Shown piece after piece: positions 26,176-35,193 of a stretch of 64,000 nt of DNA. This DNA comes from CAVPDE01 sp963707125 (lineage in GTDB: Bacteria; Desulfobacterota; DSM-4660; Desulfatiglandales; HGW-15). Under the pieces are notes generated by a model. It was not told the DNA's origin. It saw only the letters and a program-made list of their open reading frames with translations, and searched no databases. Location of the stretch: NCBI GenBank assembly GCA_963707125.1, contig CAVPOU010000024.1, forward strand, positions 1 through 64,000. The letters run 5' to 3'. The translations under genes were made by a program, and so were the position numbers. Numbering within the stretch: the stretch's first letter is position 1; every line of letters starts with the position of its first letter.

Positions 26176-26706
26176 TCAAAAATAACTGTAGCCGATTTCA
26201 AAAGCTTCTTTGTTCTTATCCTGGAACTTCGGGATGATTGCAAGAAGGCTCTCAAGAACAATACCCTTTTCAAGCCCCTCCACCACTTTCGCCATGACGC
26301 CAAGCACCAGGGTGTTGGAAAAAAGGGCATTGTTGAAGTGTTTCATGGAAAGATCCTTGGCCGGGAAAGCCTTCTGGGCGCACTTGAGCGTTTCGTCAAT
26401 CTCACTGACGAATGCAGGATCATAAAGGATCGTTCCATAATCCGGCACCGTGTCCTTGAAGCGCTTGTAGGCTGCGCCGGACAAGGCGACGAAGTAGTCG
26501 GGCGACTCGCACATGGGGCTGTCAATGAGATCCTTGGACAGCACCACCTGGCTTCTCACATAGCCTCCGCGCATCTCCGTGCCGTGGCTCTTGAGCATGG
26601 TCACGTGGAGGCCCTGCTTGACCGCTGCTTCCCCGACAATCTGCCCGAGCCTGACCACGCCCTGGCCCCCAAAGCCGCTCGCCACGATTTCGACTCTATC
26701 CTTCAT
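26176..26706 (-). CDS. 2-oxoacid:ferredoxin oxidoreductase, gamma subunit
   Basis: This 176-residue protein starts MKDRVEIVASGFGGQGVVRL, the nucleotide-like glycine loop of the gamma domain, and continues SHGTEMRGGYVRSQVVLS, which is conserved in KorC/VorC/IorB-type chains. With the alpha and beta chains it makes a heterotrimer that oxidatively decarboxylates a 2-oxoacid to acyl-CoA and reduces ferredoxin. Its ATG overlaps the beta-subunit stop by four bases. The specific 2-oxoacid cannot be determined, so I give no kor/vor symbol. Confidence 0.92.
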   Translation of the reverse strand: MKDRVEIVASGFGGQGVVRLGQIVGEAAVKQGLHVTMLKSHGTEMRGGYVRSQVVLSKDLIDSPMCESPDYFVALSGAAYKRFKDTVPDYGTILYDPAFVSEIDETLKCAQKAFPAKDLSMKHFNNALFSNTLVLGVMAKVVEGLEKGIVLESLLAIIPKFQDKNKEAFEIGYSYF

Positions 26707-27551
26707 AGTTTTCCGGTCCTCCTGATTCTCTCTACCGAGTCACGCACCAGCTGGGAAAACTCAGGTCTGGAGTTGCTTGCGTCATGCCATACGCCGGTGG
26801 CCCAGATGGTCCCTGCTTTCTCTTTTCCCAGAGGAGCGGCATGGGATTTGATCCACCGGTAGATGTTGACCTGGTTCCTGGATCCCAGTTCGCGGGAAGC
26901 GAAGTTGGTCGGACAGGGATAGGGCATGTGGATCAGTGAAAAGCCTCTGTTCTGAATGCCCTTCTTCACGCTTTCCACGGCCAGCAGGCCGTCCATGGAC
27001 ACATGGCGTGCCAGGAAAGTTGCGCCCGCCCCTTTCAGGATATGGAGGACATCCATGCCCTGACTCATGAGATTGGGCTCGAACATCCCGTAAGGGCTGC
27101 TGTCGGTCTTGCTCCCCTGCGGCGTTGTCCATCCGTACTGCCCGCCCGTGGATTGATATCCCAGGTTGTCGTTCACGATCACCGTCATGTCCGCGTTGGA
27201 TCGGGCAGCGTGAATGAGGTGATTGAGGCCGATCCCAAACGCATCCCCGTCGCCCACGGTCAGAATGAGTCTCTTCTCAGGCGGGAGGGCGATACGAAGC
27301 CCCCTGGCGATGGCATAGACCCTGCCGTGGGTGCCGGCAAATCCATCCCCTTTCCAGGTGCCGAAGGTCTGCCGGCCGGCGCAACCGATCGAGGTCCCCC
27401 ACACGATGTCTTCAACCCTCAGGCCCTGCTCCTGGATGGCCTGGACTACGATCTTGTGATTCATCCCCAGCCCGCATCCTGAACAGGCGGTGCTCGGGAT
27501 CTTCCTGGAGCGAAGGTATTTCGATGATAATTCGGATGATGCGTACTTCAT
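26703..27551 (-). CDS. 2-oxoacid:ferredoxin oxidoreductase, beta subunit (TPP-binding)
   Basis: This 282-residue protein contains the N-terminal cluster motif ACSGCGLGMNHK. The TPP/Mg motif GDGDAFGIGLNHLIHAARSN ends with VIVNDNLGYQSTGGQYGWTT. It binds thiamine diphosphate and, together with its cysteines, an Fe-S cluster. It starts directly after the alpha-subunit stop (TAAATG) and overlaps the gamma start. Confidence 0.93.
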   Translation of the reverse strand: MKYASSELSSKYLRSRKIPSTACSGCGLGMNHKIVVQAIQEQGLRVEDIVWGTSIGCAGRQTFGTWKGDGFAGTHGRVYAIARGLRIALPPEKRLILTVGDGDAFGIGLNHLIHAARSNADMTVIVNDNLGYQSTGGQYGWTTPQGSKTDSSPYGMFEPNLMSQGMDVLHILKGAGATFLARHVSMDGLLAVESVKKGIQNRGFSLIHMPYPCPTNFASRELGSRNQVNIYRWIKSHAAPLGKEKAGTIWATGVWHDASNSRPEFSQLVRDSVERIRRTGKL

Positions 27552-28727
27552 TTACCAAGCCTCCAATTCCCAACCCCTGCGAGCGAGGGGTTCGTTGTTG
27601 AGTATCTTGTCAAACGTTCCCAGCAGGTCCTGCAAGGTAGGGAGATCCCCGCAGATCCCCAGGAAATGGACCCTGGAATCCTTGGGCACTGCCCGCTGCA
27701 CCTCGCGAACCAGCTGGCCGTCCCAGTTGAGCTCCACCACAAGGTACGTTGCCTTTGCGGTGAAGAGATCATCCGGGAAAGGCCACAGGTTGATCAGTCG
27801 CAGGGCACCGACTTTCATCCCCTGGCTGCGGGCCTTGGCCACCGCCGTGTTCACCACCCGTGACGGCGTTCCATAAGAGACTACGATCAGATCAGGATCA
27901 TCGTCCATGAACTTCTTGTCATAGTGGTGTTTGAAAAGATCTCTGTGATTGCGGACCTTGTAAATGAGCCGGTAGGCGTGCTTGTGGTGAGCTTCCACTT
28001 CCTCGATGTCATAGCCCTCCTCCGTGGGCGTCCAGTCCGAGCAAAGGGCGCCCGTGTTGTGACCCAGCACAACAGGCGGGATGTCGATCTCGTCTGTGGA
28101 GGGATAGAAAGCAGGACCCTGATGAATTTTCCTGGGCCACACCCGGAAGCCCATCTCCTTCATCTCTGCATCGTTTTCAGGGACCGTGATGTCCTCAAAC
28201 CCATCCGTGATCAGTTGATCCGCAAGCACGGTGATCGGCATGCGGAATCGCTCCGCCAGATAAAAGGCCTCCACGGTCATGGCCATGCATTCCTGGGCCG
28301 AATTGGGTGCGAGCACAATGGTCTCGAAGTTCCCTCCCTGGGTGGGGTAGCGAGTCAGGTAGAACTCTCCCTGGCCCGGTGCTCCGGTGATCCCGCTCAC
28401 AGGCCCGACTCGGCCTGAGTTGAGCACAACGAGCGGGGTCTCACACCCAAGGGCCCAACCGTAGGGATCGGCATAAAGAATAAAACCGGGGCCGGACGTT
28501 GCGGTCATGGCCTTGAGGCCGCCCAGGGCCGCGCCGATGCACATGTGCATGGCCGCACACTCATCCTCGGCCTGCAAGTACACACCGCCCTCCTGCGGAA
28601 GACGGAGGCTCATGGCCTCGGCCAGTTCCGTGGCCGGGGTAATCGGGTACCCTGCAAAGAACCGACACCCGGCTAGAATGGCCCCTTCGGTGATCGCGAA
28701 ATTTCCGGTCTCCAAATACCTTTTCAT
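27552..28727 (-). CDS. 2-oxoacid:ferredoxin oxidoreductase, alpha subunit
   Basis: This 391-residue chain has the pyrimidine-binding domain (GCRFFAGYPITPATELAEAM, AAMHMCIGAALGGLKAMTAT, SGPGFILYADPYGWA) and domain II (VVSYGTPSRVVNTAVAKARS). It is the KorA/VorB type, separate from gamma. It is the first of three coupled genes; the flavoprotein at 28965-30614 lies 237 bases upstream and probably serves the same enzyme. Confidence 0.93.
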   Translation of the reverse strand: MKRYLETGNFAITEGAILAGCRFFAGYPITPATELAEAMSLRLPQEGGVYLQAEDECAAMHMCIGAALGGLKAMTATSGPGFILYADPYGWALGCETPLVVLNSGRVGPVSGITGAPGQGEFYLTRYPTQGGNFETIVLAPNSAQECMAMTVEAFYLAERFRMPITVLADQLITDGFEDITVPENDAEMKEMGFRVWPRKIHQGPAFYPSTDEIDIPPVVLGHNTGALCSDWTPTEEGYDIEEVEAHHKHAYRLIYKVRNHRDLFKHHYDKKFMDDDPDLIVVSYGTPSRVVNTAVAKARSQGMKVGALRLINLWPFPDDLFTAKATYLVVELNWDGQLVREVQRAVPKDSRVHFLGICGDLPTLQDLLGTFDKILNNEPLARRGWELEAW

Positions 28728-28763
28728 CGAAACTTCCTCCTAATGCGGACGTCTAGCCGCATC

Positions 28764-28916
28764 AAAATTCGAATCTCGAAATCCGAAACTCGAAACAAAT
28801 TCAAAACACCAATGCTCCAATATTCAAAAAAGAAACCCCGCGACGCGCCGTTTTGGTCATTTGAATTTCGATCATTGGGAATTGTTTCGAATTTCGTGCT
28901 TCGGATTTCGGATTTT
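28764..28916 (+). repeat. AT-rich dispersed inverted repeat, family C
   Basis: AAATTCGAATCTCGAAATCC...GAAACTCGAAACAAATTC faces GAATTGTTTCGAATTTCGTG...CTTCGGATTTCGGAT. The two halves are imperfect complements around a roughly 75-base centre. It fills most of the gap between the flavoprotein and the alpha-subunit gene. Its base composition is unlike the flanking genes, and its type is common in intergenic DNA of this lineage. Confidence 0.7.
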
Positions 28917-28964
28917 TAACTCCTCCACAGCTTGAAAATAAGCTACATTTAACTGTTCCAGCGC

Positions 28965-30614
28965 TCACGCCTTGACTTCTCTGACATCAATGGCGAAGTC
29001 AGGGCAGGCAAAGTAACACTTGAAGCACCCCACGCACCACTTGGAGGACTTGACCTCCTGGGGCCTGTATCCTTTGGCATTATAGAATTCCGCAGGAGCA
29101 AAGGTGTTCACGCCGCACACTTCCGCGCAGTAACCGCACTCCTTGCAGTACTCGGTGTTGAGCACCACTTCAAACTTCCTGGCATCGCAGTTCAGGCAGC
29201 GGTTGGTCTCTGCAGCAATCTGCTCGTCTGTGAAACCCCGTTCAACCTGGCCAAACCCGGTGCTTCTCTCCTTCATCTTCAAGAGGGGCATGAGACCTCG
29301 CGGCCTGCCGTCTAAGGTGAATTCAGGGAGGCGCACCTCCTTCTCAGGCCTGGCCAGGATCTCATCGATGTTCCCGTCCCCTCCGAGGTATTGGTCCATG
29401 GCCGCCGCCGCCTTTCTCCCCTGTGCCATGGCCTGGATGATGGAACCGGGCCCTGTGACCACATCCCCAGCGGCAAAGACCCCCTTTTCGCCTGTGGAAA
29501 GATTTTTTTCATCCGCCTCGATACGGCCGGACTGAACCTTGACCCCTTTCTGCTCATCTAAATATGCCAACTCCGCGGTCTGGCCGACCGCCAGGATGAC
29601 CGTCCTTCCCTCTATCTTGCGTGTGGTCTTTTCATCGTAGGTGGGGTTGAAGTTGCGCTCACTGTCAAAGACAGAAATGCATTTCATCAGACTGAGCCCG
29701 GTCACTGATGATTCTCCCAGCACTTTTTTCGGCGCCCAGGAATTGTTGATGAAAACGCCTTCTTCTTCAGCAAGGGCAATCTCCCATTCGTGGGCCGGCA
29801 TCTCTTCCCTCTTCTCAAGACAGAAGAGATGCACATTCTTAGCGCCCAGCCGCTTGGCCGTGAGGGCCACATCGATCGCCACATTCCCTCCCCCGACAAC
29901 GATGACCTCGCCTCTCATCTTTGGGGCTTTCCCGAGTTTTACGTCTCTCAAGAAATCCCAACCCCAGAGGACGCCTTTCTTCTCCGTCCCCTTCAAAGGA
30001 ATCCTGGCGCTCGCGTTGGCGCCGCCCGCCAGGAATATCGCATCATAGTCCTTCTTCAGCTGATCCAGGGGAATGTCTTCACCGACTGTGGTGTTTCCCC
30101 GAAAAATCACGCCCCATTCCAGAATGGCTTTGATGTCCCGGTCCAGCCTTTTCTCCGGGAGCCGGTAATTGGGGATCCCGTATCGCAGCATGCCGCCCGG
30201 CTTGGGGAAGGAGTCGAAGAGCGTCACCTCGTGCCCTTTGGTGGCGAGGTAATAGGCACCCGTCAGCCCGGCAGGTCCGGCACCCACGATCGCCACTTTC
30301 TTACCTGTCTTTTTAGCCACTCTCTTTTTCTTCTTCCATGTGTCTTTTCCCTTGTCCACGGCGGCTCTCTTGATCGCCCGGATAGCAATGGGGTCTCCAA
30401 ACTGCTTGTAGGCACACGCCTCTTCGCATGGAGCAAAACAGGCATCGGCGCACACGGTGGGAAGGGGCAGTTTTTCTCTCAGGACAGCAACCGCCTCATC
30501 GTATTTGCCGTCTCTCACCGCCCGGATGTACCTGGGCACGTCCACGCCCGCAGGGCACGCATCCGTACATCTAGCAACGATGAAATCCTTTCTCTGAACA
30601 CGCACAGTACCCAT
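28965..30614 (-). CDS. GltD-like FAD/NAD(P) oxidoreductase with N-terminal Fe-S and C-terminal 2x[4Fe-4S] ferredoxin domains
   Basis: The start is taken at ATG 30614 because AAGGAGG lies upstream; an ATG seven codons earlier is possible. Of about 549 residues, the N-terminus is a Fer4_20-type domain (CTDACPAGVDVPRYIRAV, CADACFAPCEEACAY). It is followed by an FAD loop (KVAIVGAGPAGLTGAYYLAT), an NAD(P) loop (EVIVVGGGNVAIDVALTAKR) and a C-terminal CKECGYCAEVCGVN / CVGCFKCYFACPDF ferredoxin domain. It should link NAD(P)H with ferredoxin, acting as electron partner of the adjacent 2-oxoacid oxidoreductase, which lacks a ferredoxin (delta) subunit of its own. Confidence 0.92.
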   Translation of the reverse strand: MGTVRVQRKDFIVARCTDACPAGVDVPRYIRAVRDGKYDEAVAVLREKLPLPTVCADACFAPCEEACAYKQFGDPIAIRAIKRAAVDKGKDTWKKKKRVAKKTGKKVAIVGAGPAGLTGAYYLATKGHEVTLFDSFPKPGGMLRYGIPNYRLPEKRLDRDIKAILEWGVIFRGNTTVGEDIPLDQLKKDYDAIFLAGGANASARIPLKGTEKKGVLWGWDFLRDVKLGKAPKMRGEVIVVGGGNVAIDVALTAKRLGAKNVHLFCLEKREEMPAHEWEIALAEEEGVFINNSWAPKKVLGESSVTGLSLMKCISVFDSERNFNPTYDEKTTRKIEGRTVILAVGQTAELAYLDEQKGVKVQSGRIEADEKNLSTGEKGVFAAGDVVTGPGSIIQAMAQGRKAAAAMDQYLGGDGNIDEILARPEKEVRLPEFTLDGRPRGLMPLLKMKERSTGFGQVERGFTDEQIAAETNRCLNCDARKFEVVLNTEYCKECGYCAEVCGVNTFAPAEFYNAKGYRPQEVKSSKWCVGCFKCYFACPDFAIDVREVKA

Positions 30615-30729
30615 TACGGAATGGTCCTCCTTCATGGATGGAAGCTTGCGAATATCACCGTGACGTTACCTAGAAAGGCAGGAAAGTGTCAATTCAAAAA
30701 CGAGGTAACGCGTTGGCACGGCGGAGGAT

Positions 30730-31989
30730 TTAGAAGGCTTGAATCAGGAAAAAGAGCCCGGTTACGGTTCCCATGACGCTCAGGGCTGGCAAAAGAAGAT
30801 ACCGGTAGCTCTTGATAAGGCTTGCCCCATAATAATCTTTTGTGACGAGGAAACAGAGATGAACAGGCGAAAGCATCATTCCCATGAACCCGAAAGTGAA
30901 AGACAGCGCTGCAGAGGAGAGGTACCCGATGAGATCACTCTCCGGAAACATGGGGATGATAAGAGGAAAGGAGGTTCCCACAAACCCGACCGCAATGCCT
31001 GTGATGAACCCTGCAAGAAAAGGAAGGATCATCATGACAAGAGAGACCGGTATGTGGTAGGCGAAGAGTTCCGAACGAATCTGCAAGGCAGCCTGACTCT
31101 CCTTCAGCACCCCTTGAAAGATCATGATGGCCACGATGAGCAGCAGAATGGACACTGAACCCTGATCCATGAGAGACGCTCTGATTCGAACCACCGGGAG
31201 GTGATTCGATGCAGCCACCCAGACCAGGGCTGCCACAAGCCCGGGCAGGATGGAAAGAGCTCCTGGCATGGAAAACCGCACCCCGAGCCTTGCAAGAATC
31301 TCCGTGAGGGCAGCCTGAAACAGGATAAAGAAGATGATGATCAGGATGGGCAGGATTTCCCTCAAGAAACGACCAAGCGCTTTCCATGAGACTCGTTTTG
31401 CCGCTTCCTGCTGAGCAAGCCGGATGGGCCGGAGAATAAAGAGGATACCGGCGAAAATGGAAATCACGGTCACGGGTGCCATAGTCGAAATGTAGATCCA
31501 CGTCTCAACTTTCAGGAGAGCGAGGGCAAGAATGACTCCAGGAAAGATCGGCCACCAGTACTCCCAAATGTGGCGAAACCAGTAGTTGATGATCGTTTTC
31601 TGCTCCTTGTTGACGGGCAGAGTCGCAAGAGAAGCATCCACCATGGGTGCGGAGAAAAGGGCTCCCCCCGGCATGGGCAGCAACCCGATCAAGGCGGTCA
31701 TAACCGATCCCACGGTTCTGGGGTCGCCCGAGAGGCGTGAAAAGCTGGACACCAGGCGTTCCATCTGGCCCGCCTCTTTCATGATCTTGCTCATCACCAT
31801 GATCAGCCAGACGATCAGGAGGATGCCGATCGTCTGAAAGCTGGTGGCGCTTGCCAGGATGACTCCGCACAAAGGATAGACGCCCAGGCCCATCCAGAAA
31901 GCCAGCGCCAGGGACCCCACAAAAAGCGACAGGCTCAAGTGGAGGCGCAGCCGGTGGAGGAACAGAATCAGGCCGAAGATGATGAACAC
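30730..31989 (-). CDS. DUF401 family integral membrane protein (probable permease)
   Basis: This 419-residue protein has about ten helices. ALIGLLPMPGGALFSAPMVD, YWFRHIWEYWWPIFPGVILA and ITGIAVGFVGTSFPLIIPMF are recognisable family segments (TIGR00529-like). DUF401 proteins are related to gluconate/lactate-type ion transporters, but their substrate is unproven. The start is given as GTG 31989; the frame continues upstream without ATG (CVIPVLFK), so the true start may be a few codons earlier. It lies upstream of the flavoprotein gene by 115 bases on the same strand and could be part of the organic acid operon. Confidence 0.85.
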   Translation of the reverse strand: MFIIFGLILFLHRLRLHLSLSLFVGSLALAFWMGLGVYPLCGVILASATSFQTIGILLIVWLIMVMSKIMKEAGQMERLVSSFSRLSGDPRTVGSVMTALIGLLPMPGGALFSAPMVDASLATLPVNKEQKTIINYWFRHIWEYWWPIFPGVILALALLKVETWIYISTMAPVTVISIFAGILFILRPIRLAQQEAAKRVSWKALGRFLREILPILIIIFFILFQAALTEILARLGVRFSMPGALSILPGLVAALVWVAASNHLPVVRIRASLMDQGSVSILLLIVAIMIFQGVLKESQAALQIRSELFAYHIPVSLVMMILPFLAGFITGIAVGFVGTSFPLIIPMFPESDLIGYLSSAALSFTFGFMGMMLSPVHLCFLVTKDYYGASLIKSYRYLLLPALSVMGTVTGLFFLIQAF

Positions 31990-32148
31990 TTTGAATAGGA
32001 CTGGAATAACGCACCCCCGTGGTACAGTGAGTCAGTTATCAGTAATCAGTGATCAGTAAAAGAACCGGGGAGATGGTAGAAAATGGTTGCGCTTAAATCA
32101 AACGAAATATGGTAAAAGCTCATAGGAAACAGCTCGAGGGCGAGCGAG

Positions 32149-32234
32149 CCGTCACTCCGGCGAAAGCCGGAGTCCAGGGGCACTTCAAAATCGTCGCTCG
32201 AAAACATCTGGATTCCGGTTTTCACCGGAATGAC
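32149..32234 (+). repeat. Dispersed palindromic repeat, family B, copy 4
   Basis: CCGTCACTCCGGCGAAAGCC...GGAGTCCAGG faces CTGGATTCCGGTTTTCACCG...GAATGAC, spacer about 35 bases. It lies between the divergent DUF401 and DUF3047 genes. Just before it (32028-32060) is a TCAGTTATCAGTAATCAGTG-like run, another short dispersed motif. The rest of the 31990-32290 gap shows nothing else. Confidence 0.78.
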
Positions 32235-32290
32235 AAGGCTTTTTTCTGGATGTCTACAAGACGCAATGTCAGTCGCCGATATAGGAGGAT

Positions 32291-32971
32291 TTGATTCTGA
32301 AGGCCACTTTCGAAATGACATCAAGACATCTTGAATTCTGTTCTGTACTGATACTTCTTTACACCTTTCTGATAACATTGCCTGCCCTTGCCTCCGACCT
32401 TCTCCTGGATGACTACCGGCAGGGCATCAGCAAGAACTGGAAGGAGAAGTCCTTCAAGGGATTGACCCGCTATGAAGTCGTACAGGAAGACGGGCGGCGA
32501 TGCATTAAAGCCACGAGCGATGCTTCTGCGTCCGCCCTGTACTACGAAATCGACTTTGATCCTAGGGACTATCCCTTTCTGGCGTGGCGCTGGAAGGTGA
32601 ACAACATCCTGGCAAAGGGAGACGAGCTCAAGAAGGAGGGCGATGATTACGCTGCCCGGGTCTATGTGGTTTTCCCTTCTGCTTTGTTCTGGAGGACAAA
32701 GGCGATCAACTATATCTGGGCCAACAAGCTAACCGCAGGCCAGGCCATACCCAACCCTTTTACATCCAATGCATGCATGATCGCAGTTCAGAGCGGTCCC
32801 ACTCATGTGGGGCAGTGGCTAGAAGAGAAAAGAAACCTTCTTGAGGACTATCGGAAGTGTTTTGGCGAAGACCCGCCAAAGGCCGGCGCCGTGGCCATCA
32901 TGACCGACACGGACAATACCGAGGAAAAGGCCATCGCGTGGTATGGGCCAATCCGACTTCTCAAAAAGTAA
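32291..32971 (+). CDS. DUF3047 domain protein, exported
   Basis: This is a 226-residue frame with an N-terminal hydrophobic segment (FCSVLILLYTFLITLPALAS) acting as signal peptide. The DUF3047 core has LLLDDYRQGISKNWKEKSFK, FLAWRWKVNNILAKGDELKK, YAARVYVVFPSALFWRTKA and VAIMTDTDNTEEKAIAWYGP, plus a final IRLLKK. The family is a periplasmic beta-sandwich of unknown activity in proteobacteria. The start is uncertain: AGGAGG lies only two bases before TTG 32291, so ATG 32315 or a non-standard start after a longer spacer are options. Confidence 0.85.
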   Translation: MILKATFEMTSRHLEFCSVLILLYTFLITLPALASDLLLDDYRQGISKNWKEKSFKGLTRYEVVQEDGRRCIKATSDASASALYYEIDFDPRDYPFLAWRWKVNNILAKGDELKKEGDDYAARVYVVFPSALFWRTKAINYIWANKLTAGQAIPNPFTSNACMIAVQSGPTHVGQWLEEKRNLLEDYRKCFGEDPPKAGAVAIMTDTDNTEEKAIAWYGPIRLLKK

Positions 32972-33268
32972 CCATGGTCTTTTCAATCTCTCCAAACCCT
33001 TTCTAAAAGACCGAAATTCCTTGCACAGGGACATACACACACTTCCCTATCAGCTGGTCCGCCCTGTTCAGAGAAGTGTAGAATCCTGAATTCGGGCATC
33101 GTCAACTATTGTCTTGGCAGCATATTCTAGGATTGTCACCCAGCAGAGAGGAGGCAGGATGCTTTACTTTTGCCTAAAAATCTTGATAATAGTACACAAA
33201 GGCTCAAGCACGAAAAATCTTTTGGCTTCGTCATGAAAAAACGAAGGGTTAATTGAGAGGAGGGCATC
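32972..33268. other. Intergenic region before the Panacea/R-M island
   Basis: No gene is seen in 297 bases. GGTCTTTT (from 32979) and AAAAGACC (around 33005) can pair across a 20-base loop just after the DUF3047 gene; this is a weak candidate for a transcript end because no T run follows. AGAGGAGGGC before 33269 is the ribosome-binding site of the first Panacea gene. AT content rises near 33170-33200, the likely promoter of the island. Confidence 0.45.
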
Positions 33269-33838
33269 ATGGTCGAGACTGCCAAGATCATTCAAGCCGT
33301 TTGCTATATTTTAGACCGAATCGGCAGGGCCAACAAACTTAAGCTGGTCAAACTCCTCTACCTCGCTGATAAATGCCACCTTGTCCGCTATGGTCGAACG
33401 ATCACTGGAGATGAATACTGGGCCATGGATTACGGTCCTGTGGGTTCCACAGCAAAAGATATTTTGGGCTTTGATGAAGCGTTTCTTTCGCAAGAGTTTG
33501 AGTACGCCTCCGCGATGCTCAGAAAGGTCGATCAGCACGATTTCGAGGCTGTAGCGGCATGCGACATCGAGACCCTTGATGCACTATCAGAGACTGACAT
33601 TGAAGCCCTTCAGATGATCTTGAAAAAGTTTGGCCGTATGACCAGCAGTGATCTGATCTCTTACACGCACCGTTATCCAGAATGGGCACAGTATAAGAAG
33701 CTTTTCACCATAAAGCAGATAAAGCGCGAAAAGATAGACACTGGCGAACTTCTCTCAACCCTTCCTGGCGACCCTTTCGAGGTGTCTCTTGATCATATCG
33801 AGGAATCCAAGCGGATCTTGACGGGGATCTCGGAGTGA
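33269..33838 (+). CDS. Panacea-domain (DUF4065/SocA-like) protein, probable antitoxin 1
   Basis: This 189-residue protein has the Panacea signature: KIIQAVCYILDRIGRANKLK, LVKLLYLADKCHLVRYGRTI, GDEYWAMDYGPVGSTAKDIL. The C-terminus has helices with SETDIEALQMILKKFGRMTS. Panacea domains act as antitoxins paired with many kinds of toxin (PanAT systems) and may work as hyperpromiscuous neutralising modules, sometimes chaperone dependent. A strong AGGAGG precedes the ATG. Its stop TGA overlaps the GTG start of the next gene, as in toxin-antitoxin pairs. It opens a nine-gene plus-strand island. Confidence 0.85.
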   Translation: MVETAKIIQAVCYILDRIGRANKLKLVKLLYLADKCHLVRYGRTITGDEYWAMDYGPVGSTAKDILGFDEAFLSQEFEYASAMLRKVDQHDFEAVAACDIETLDALSETDIEALQMILKKFGRMTSSDLISYTHRYPEWAQYKKLFTIKQIKREKIDTGELLSTLPGDPFEVSLDHIEESKRILTGISE

Positions 33839-34281
33839 ACAAAGTACCTGTTAGGGTTGCCCTTCAATCTATTCAGGATTGGTGTGTCCTCCATTTCAAA
33901 GACGTTACCCACGATCGGGCAGCGCCGCCTCATTGGTTCTTAACCATCCCAGTAAATCCGGGCACACTTTTTCTGCTTTGCATCATCACGTCTCAGGTTG
34001 AGAAAAGGGCCTACTACTACCAGAAAATTAATCCAAAAGCAGCCCAATCTTTGGTCCGACTTGAGGCCCGCAGATTTCCTTTCCTGCTGAAAGAAAGCCT
34101 CATCGACTGTAATGCCATTGAGTTGTTGTCGATCGAAGAGCTTGAAAAGAAGGTGAATCGCGAAAGAGGCCTGAATATCGAAGCTCAACAAATCCCATCA
34201 GAACTTAAAAAGCGGATCAAATCTGCGATTATCAACAGCCCGCTCGTATCCCCCGCTATCAAGAAACATCTTAACCCGTGA
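33835..34281 (+). CDS. Partner of Panacea protein 1, possible PemK-like toxin
   Basis: This 148-residue protein starts at GTG 33835, four bases inside the Panacea gene end, so translation is coupled. Segments such as PPHWFLTIPVNPGTLFLLCI, ITSQVEKRAYYYQ and RFPFLLKESLIDCNAIELLS follow the strand order of small PemK/MazF-like SH3-barrel RNases (a surface-exposed H-W-F start, then IT-strand, then HPFL-like strand). The match is by pattern only. As the second gene of a Panacea pair it is the likely toxin. No obvious catalytic set is firmly placed. Confidence 0.65.
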   Translation: MNKVPVRVALQSIQDWCVLHFKDVTHDRAAPPHWFLTIPVNPGTLFLLCIITSQVEKRAYYYQKINPKAAQSLVRLEARRFPFLLKESLIDCNAIELLSIEELEKKVNRERGLNIEAQQIPSELKKRIKSAIINSPLVSPAIKKHLNP

Positions 34282-34347
34282 ACCCTCGCCTTCGCCTCCC
34301 ATTTCCTACGCCTGGCGCAGCTATTTCCACTTGCTGGACAGGGAAAT

Positions 34348-35193
34348 GTGCCTTATGCTAAGATTCATAAAATCGATAAAAAGCCTTCCAACAAAATGGA
34401 CTCCCTGAAAACAGATCTCGTTATAAAGTATTCTCTCGCAGTCGCCGGTCAGAATGATGATTACCGGGACAGGCAATTAGGGGCTATCCACCTAGTCAAG
34501 TATGTTTATATTGCCGACTTGGCCTACGCCCAGCAGCATGAGGGGAAGACCTTTACCGAGACTGAATGGCGATTTCATAAATTTGGTCCTTGGTCGCCAG
34601 AAGTGTTTAACCGGATAGAACCCGCTCTTACTGAAGTTGGTGCAGACAAGACTGAATTCTCTCATCCGAAGTACGAGGACGATTTTATTCGATGGACACT
34701 TGATAACGACGAACTGGCAATGCAGCTAGCCTCTCAACTCCCCATCTCCGTCAGCATAGCAATCCAAAATTCTGTCCGATCCTTTGGTTCTGACACGGCC
34801 TCCTTGCTGAATCATGTCTATTTGACCAAGCCGATGCTACGCGCGGCGCCGGGTGATTACCTCGACCTCAGTCCTGAGCCCAAGCTTGATAGCGCTTGTG
34901 TGGAGACACCTGAGAAAGCTGGACCAAAGCCCTTGAGCAAGAAAGACAAAGATGACCGCAAGAGGAAGTTGGAGAACCTGAGAGTCCTCGTTCGTAAAAG
35001 ACTCGAAGAGAAAAAAAGGAACCCTGAGCTCATCCTTCCAGACCCTTTACCTAGATACGATGAAGTGTTCAAAGAGGGTTTAGCTTGCTTGGACCTAGAG
35101 GCCGGGCCACCTCTGGAAGAAGGAGAGCATAAGGCGGCCTTTGCCGATGATGTGTGGAAGTCGCGGGCGAGATATGACTCGAAACTACCCTGA
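34348..35193 (+). CDS. Panacea-like domain protein with long charged C-terminus, probable antitoxin 2
   Basis: This 281-residue protein has an N-terminal Panacea-like domain, GAIHLVKYVYIADLAYAQQH, GKTFTETEWRFHKFGPWSPE, VFNRIEPAL, in the same order as the SocA-like fold. The second half is highly charged, with a long basic/acidic helix (SKKDKDDRKRKLENLRVLVR), likely a coiled coil. It is longer than the first Panacea protein and not a close copy. The start is GTG 34348, though ATG 34396 (MDSLKTDLVIKYSLAVAGQ) is plausible. The end overlaps the next gene by 20 bases. Confidence 0.7.
   Translation: MPYAKIHKIDKKPSNKMDSLKTDLVIKYSLAVAGQNDDYRDRQLGAIHLVKYVYIADLAYAQQHEGKTFTETEWRFHKFGPWSPEVFNRIEPALTEVGADKTEFSHPKYEDDFIRWTLDNDELAMQLASQLPISVSIAIQNSVRSFGSDTASLLNHVYLTKPMLRAAPGDYLDLSPEPKLDSACVETPEKAGPKPLSKKDKDDRKRKLENLRVLVRKRLEEKKRNPELILPDPLPRYDEVFKEGLACLDLEAGPPLEEGEHKAAFADDVWKSRARYDSKLP

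Noticed and set aside
25936..26862. 308-residue plus-strand frame across the tctC/2-oxoacid oxidoreductase gap
   Set aside because: It is antisense to tctC and the gamma-subunit gene and crosses a palindromic repeat.
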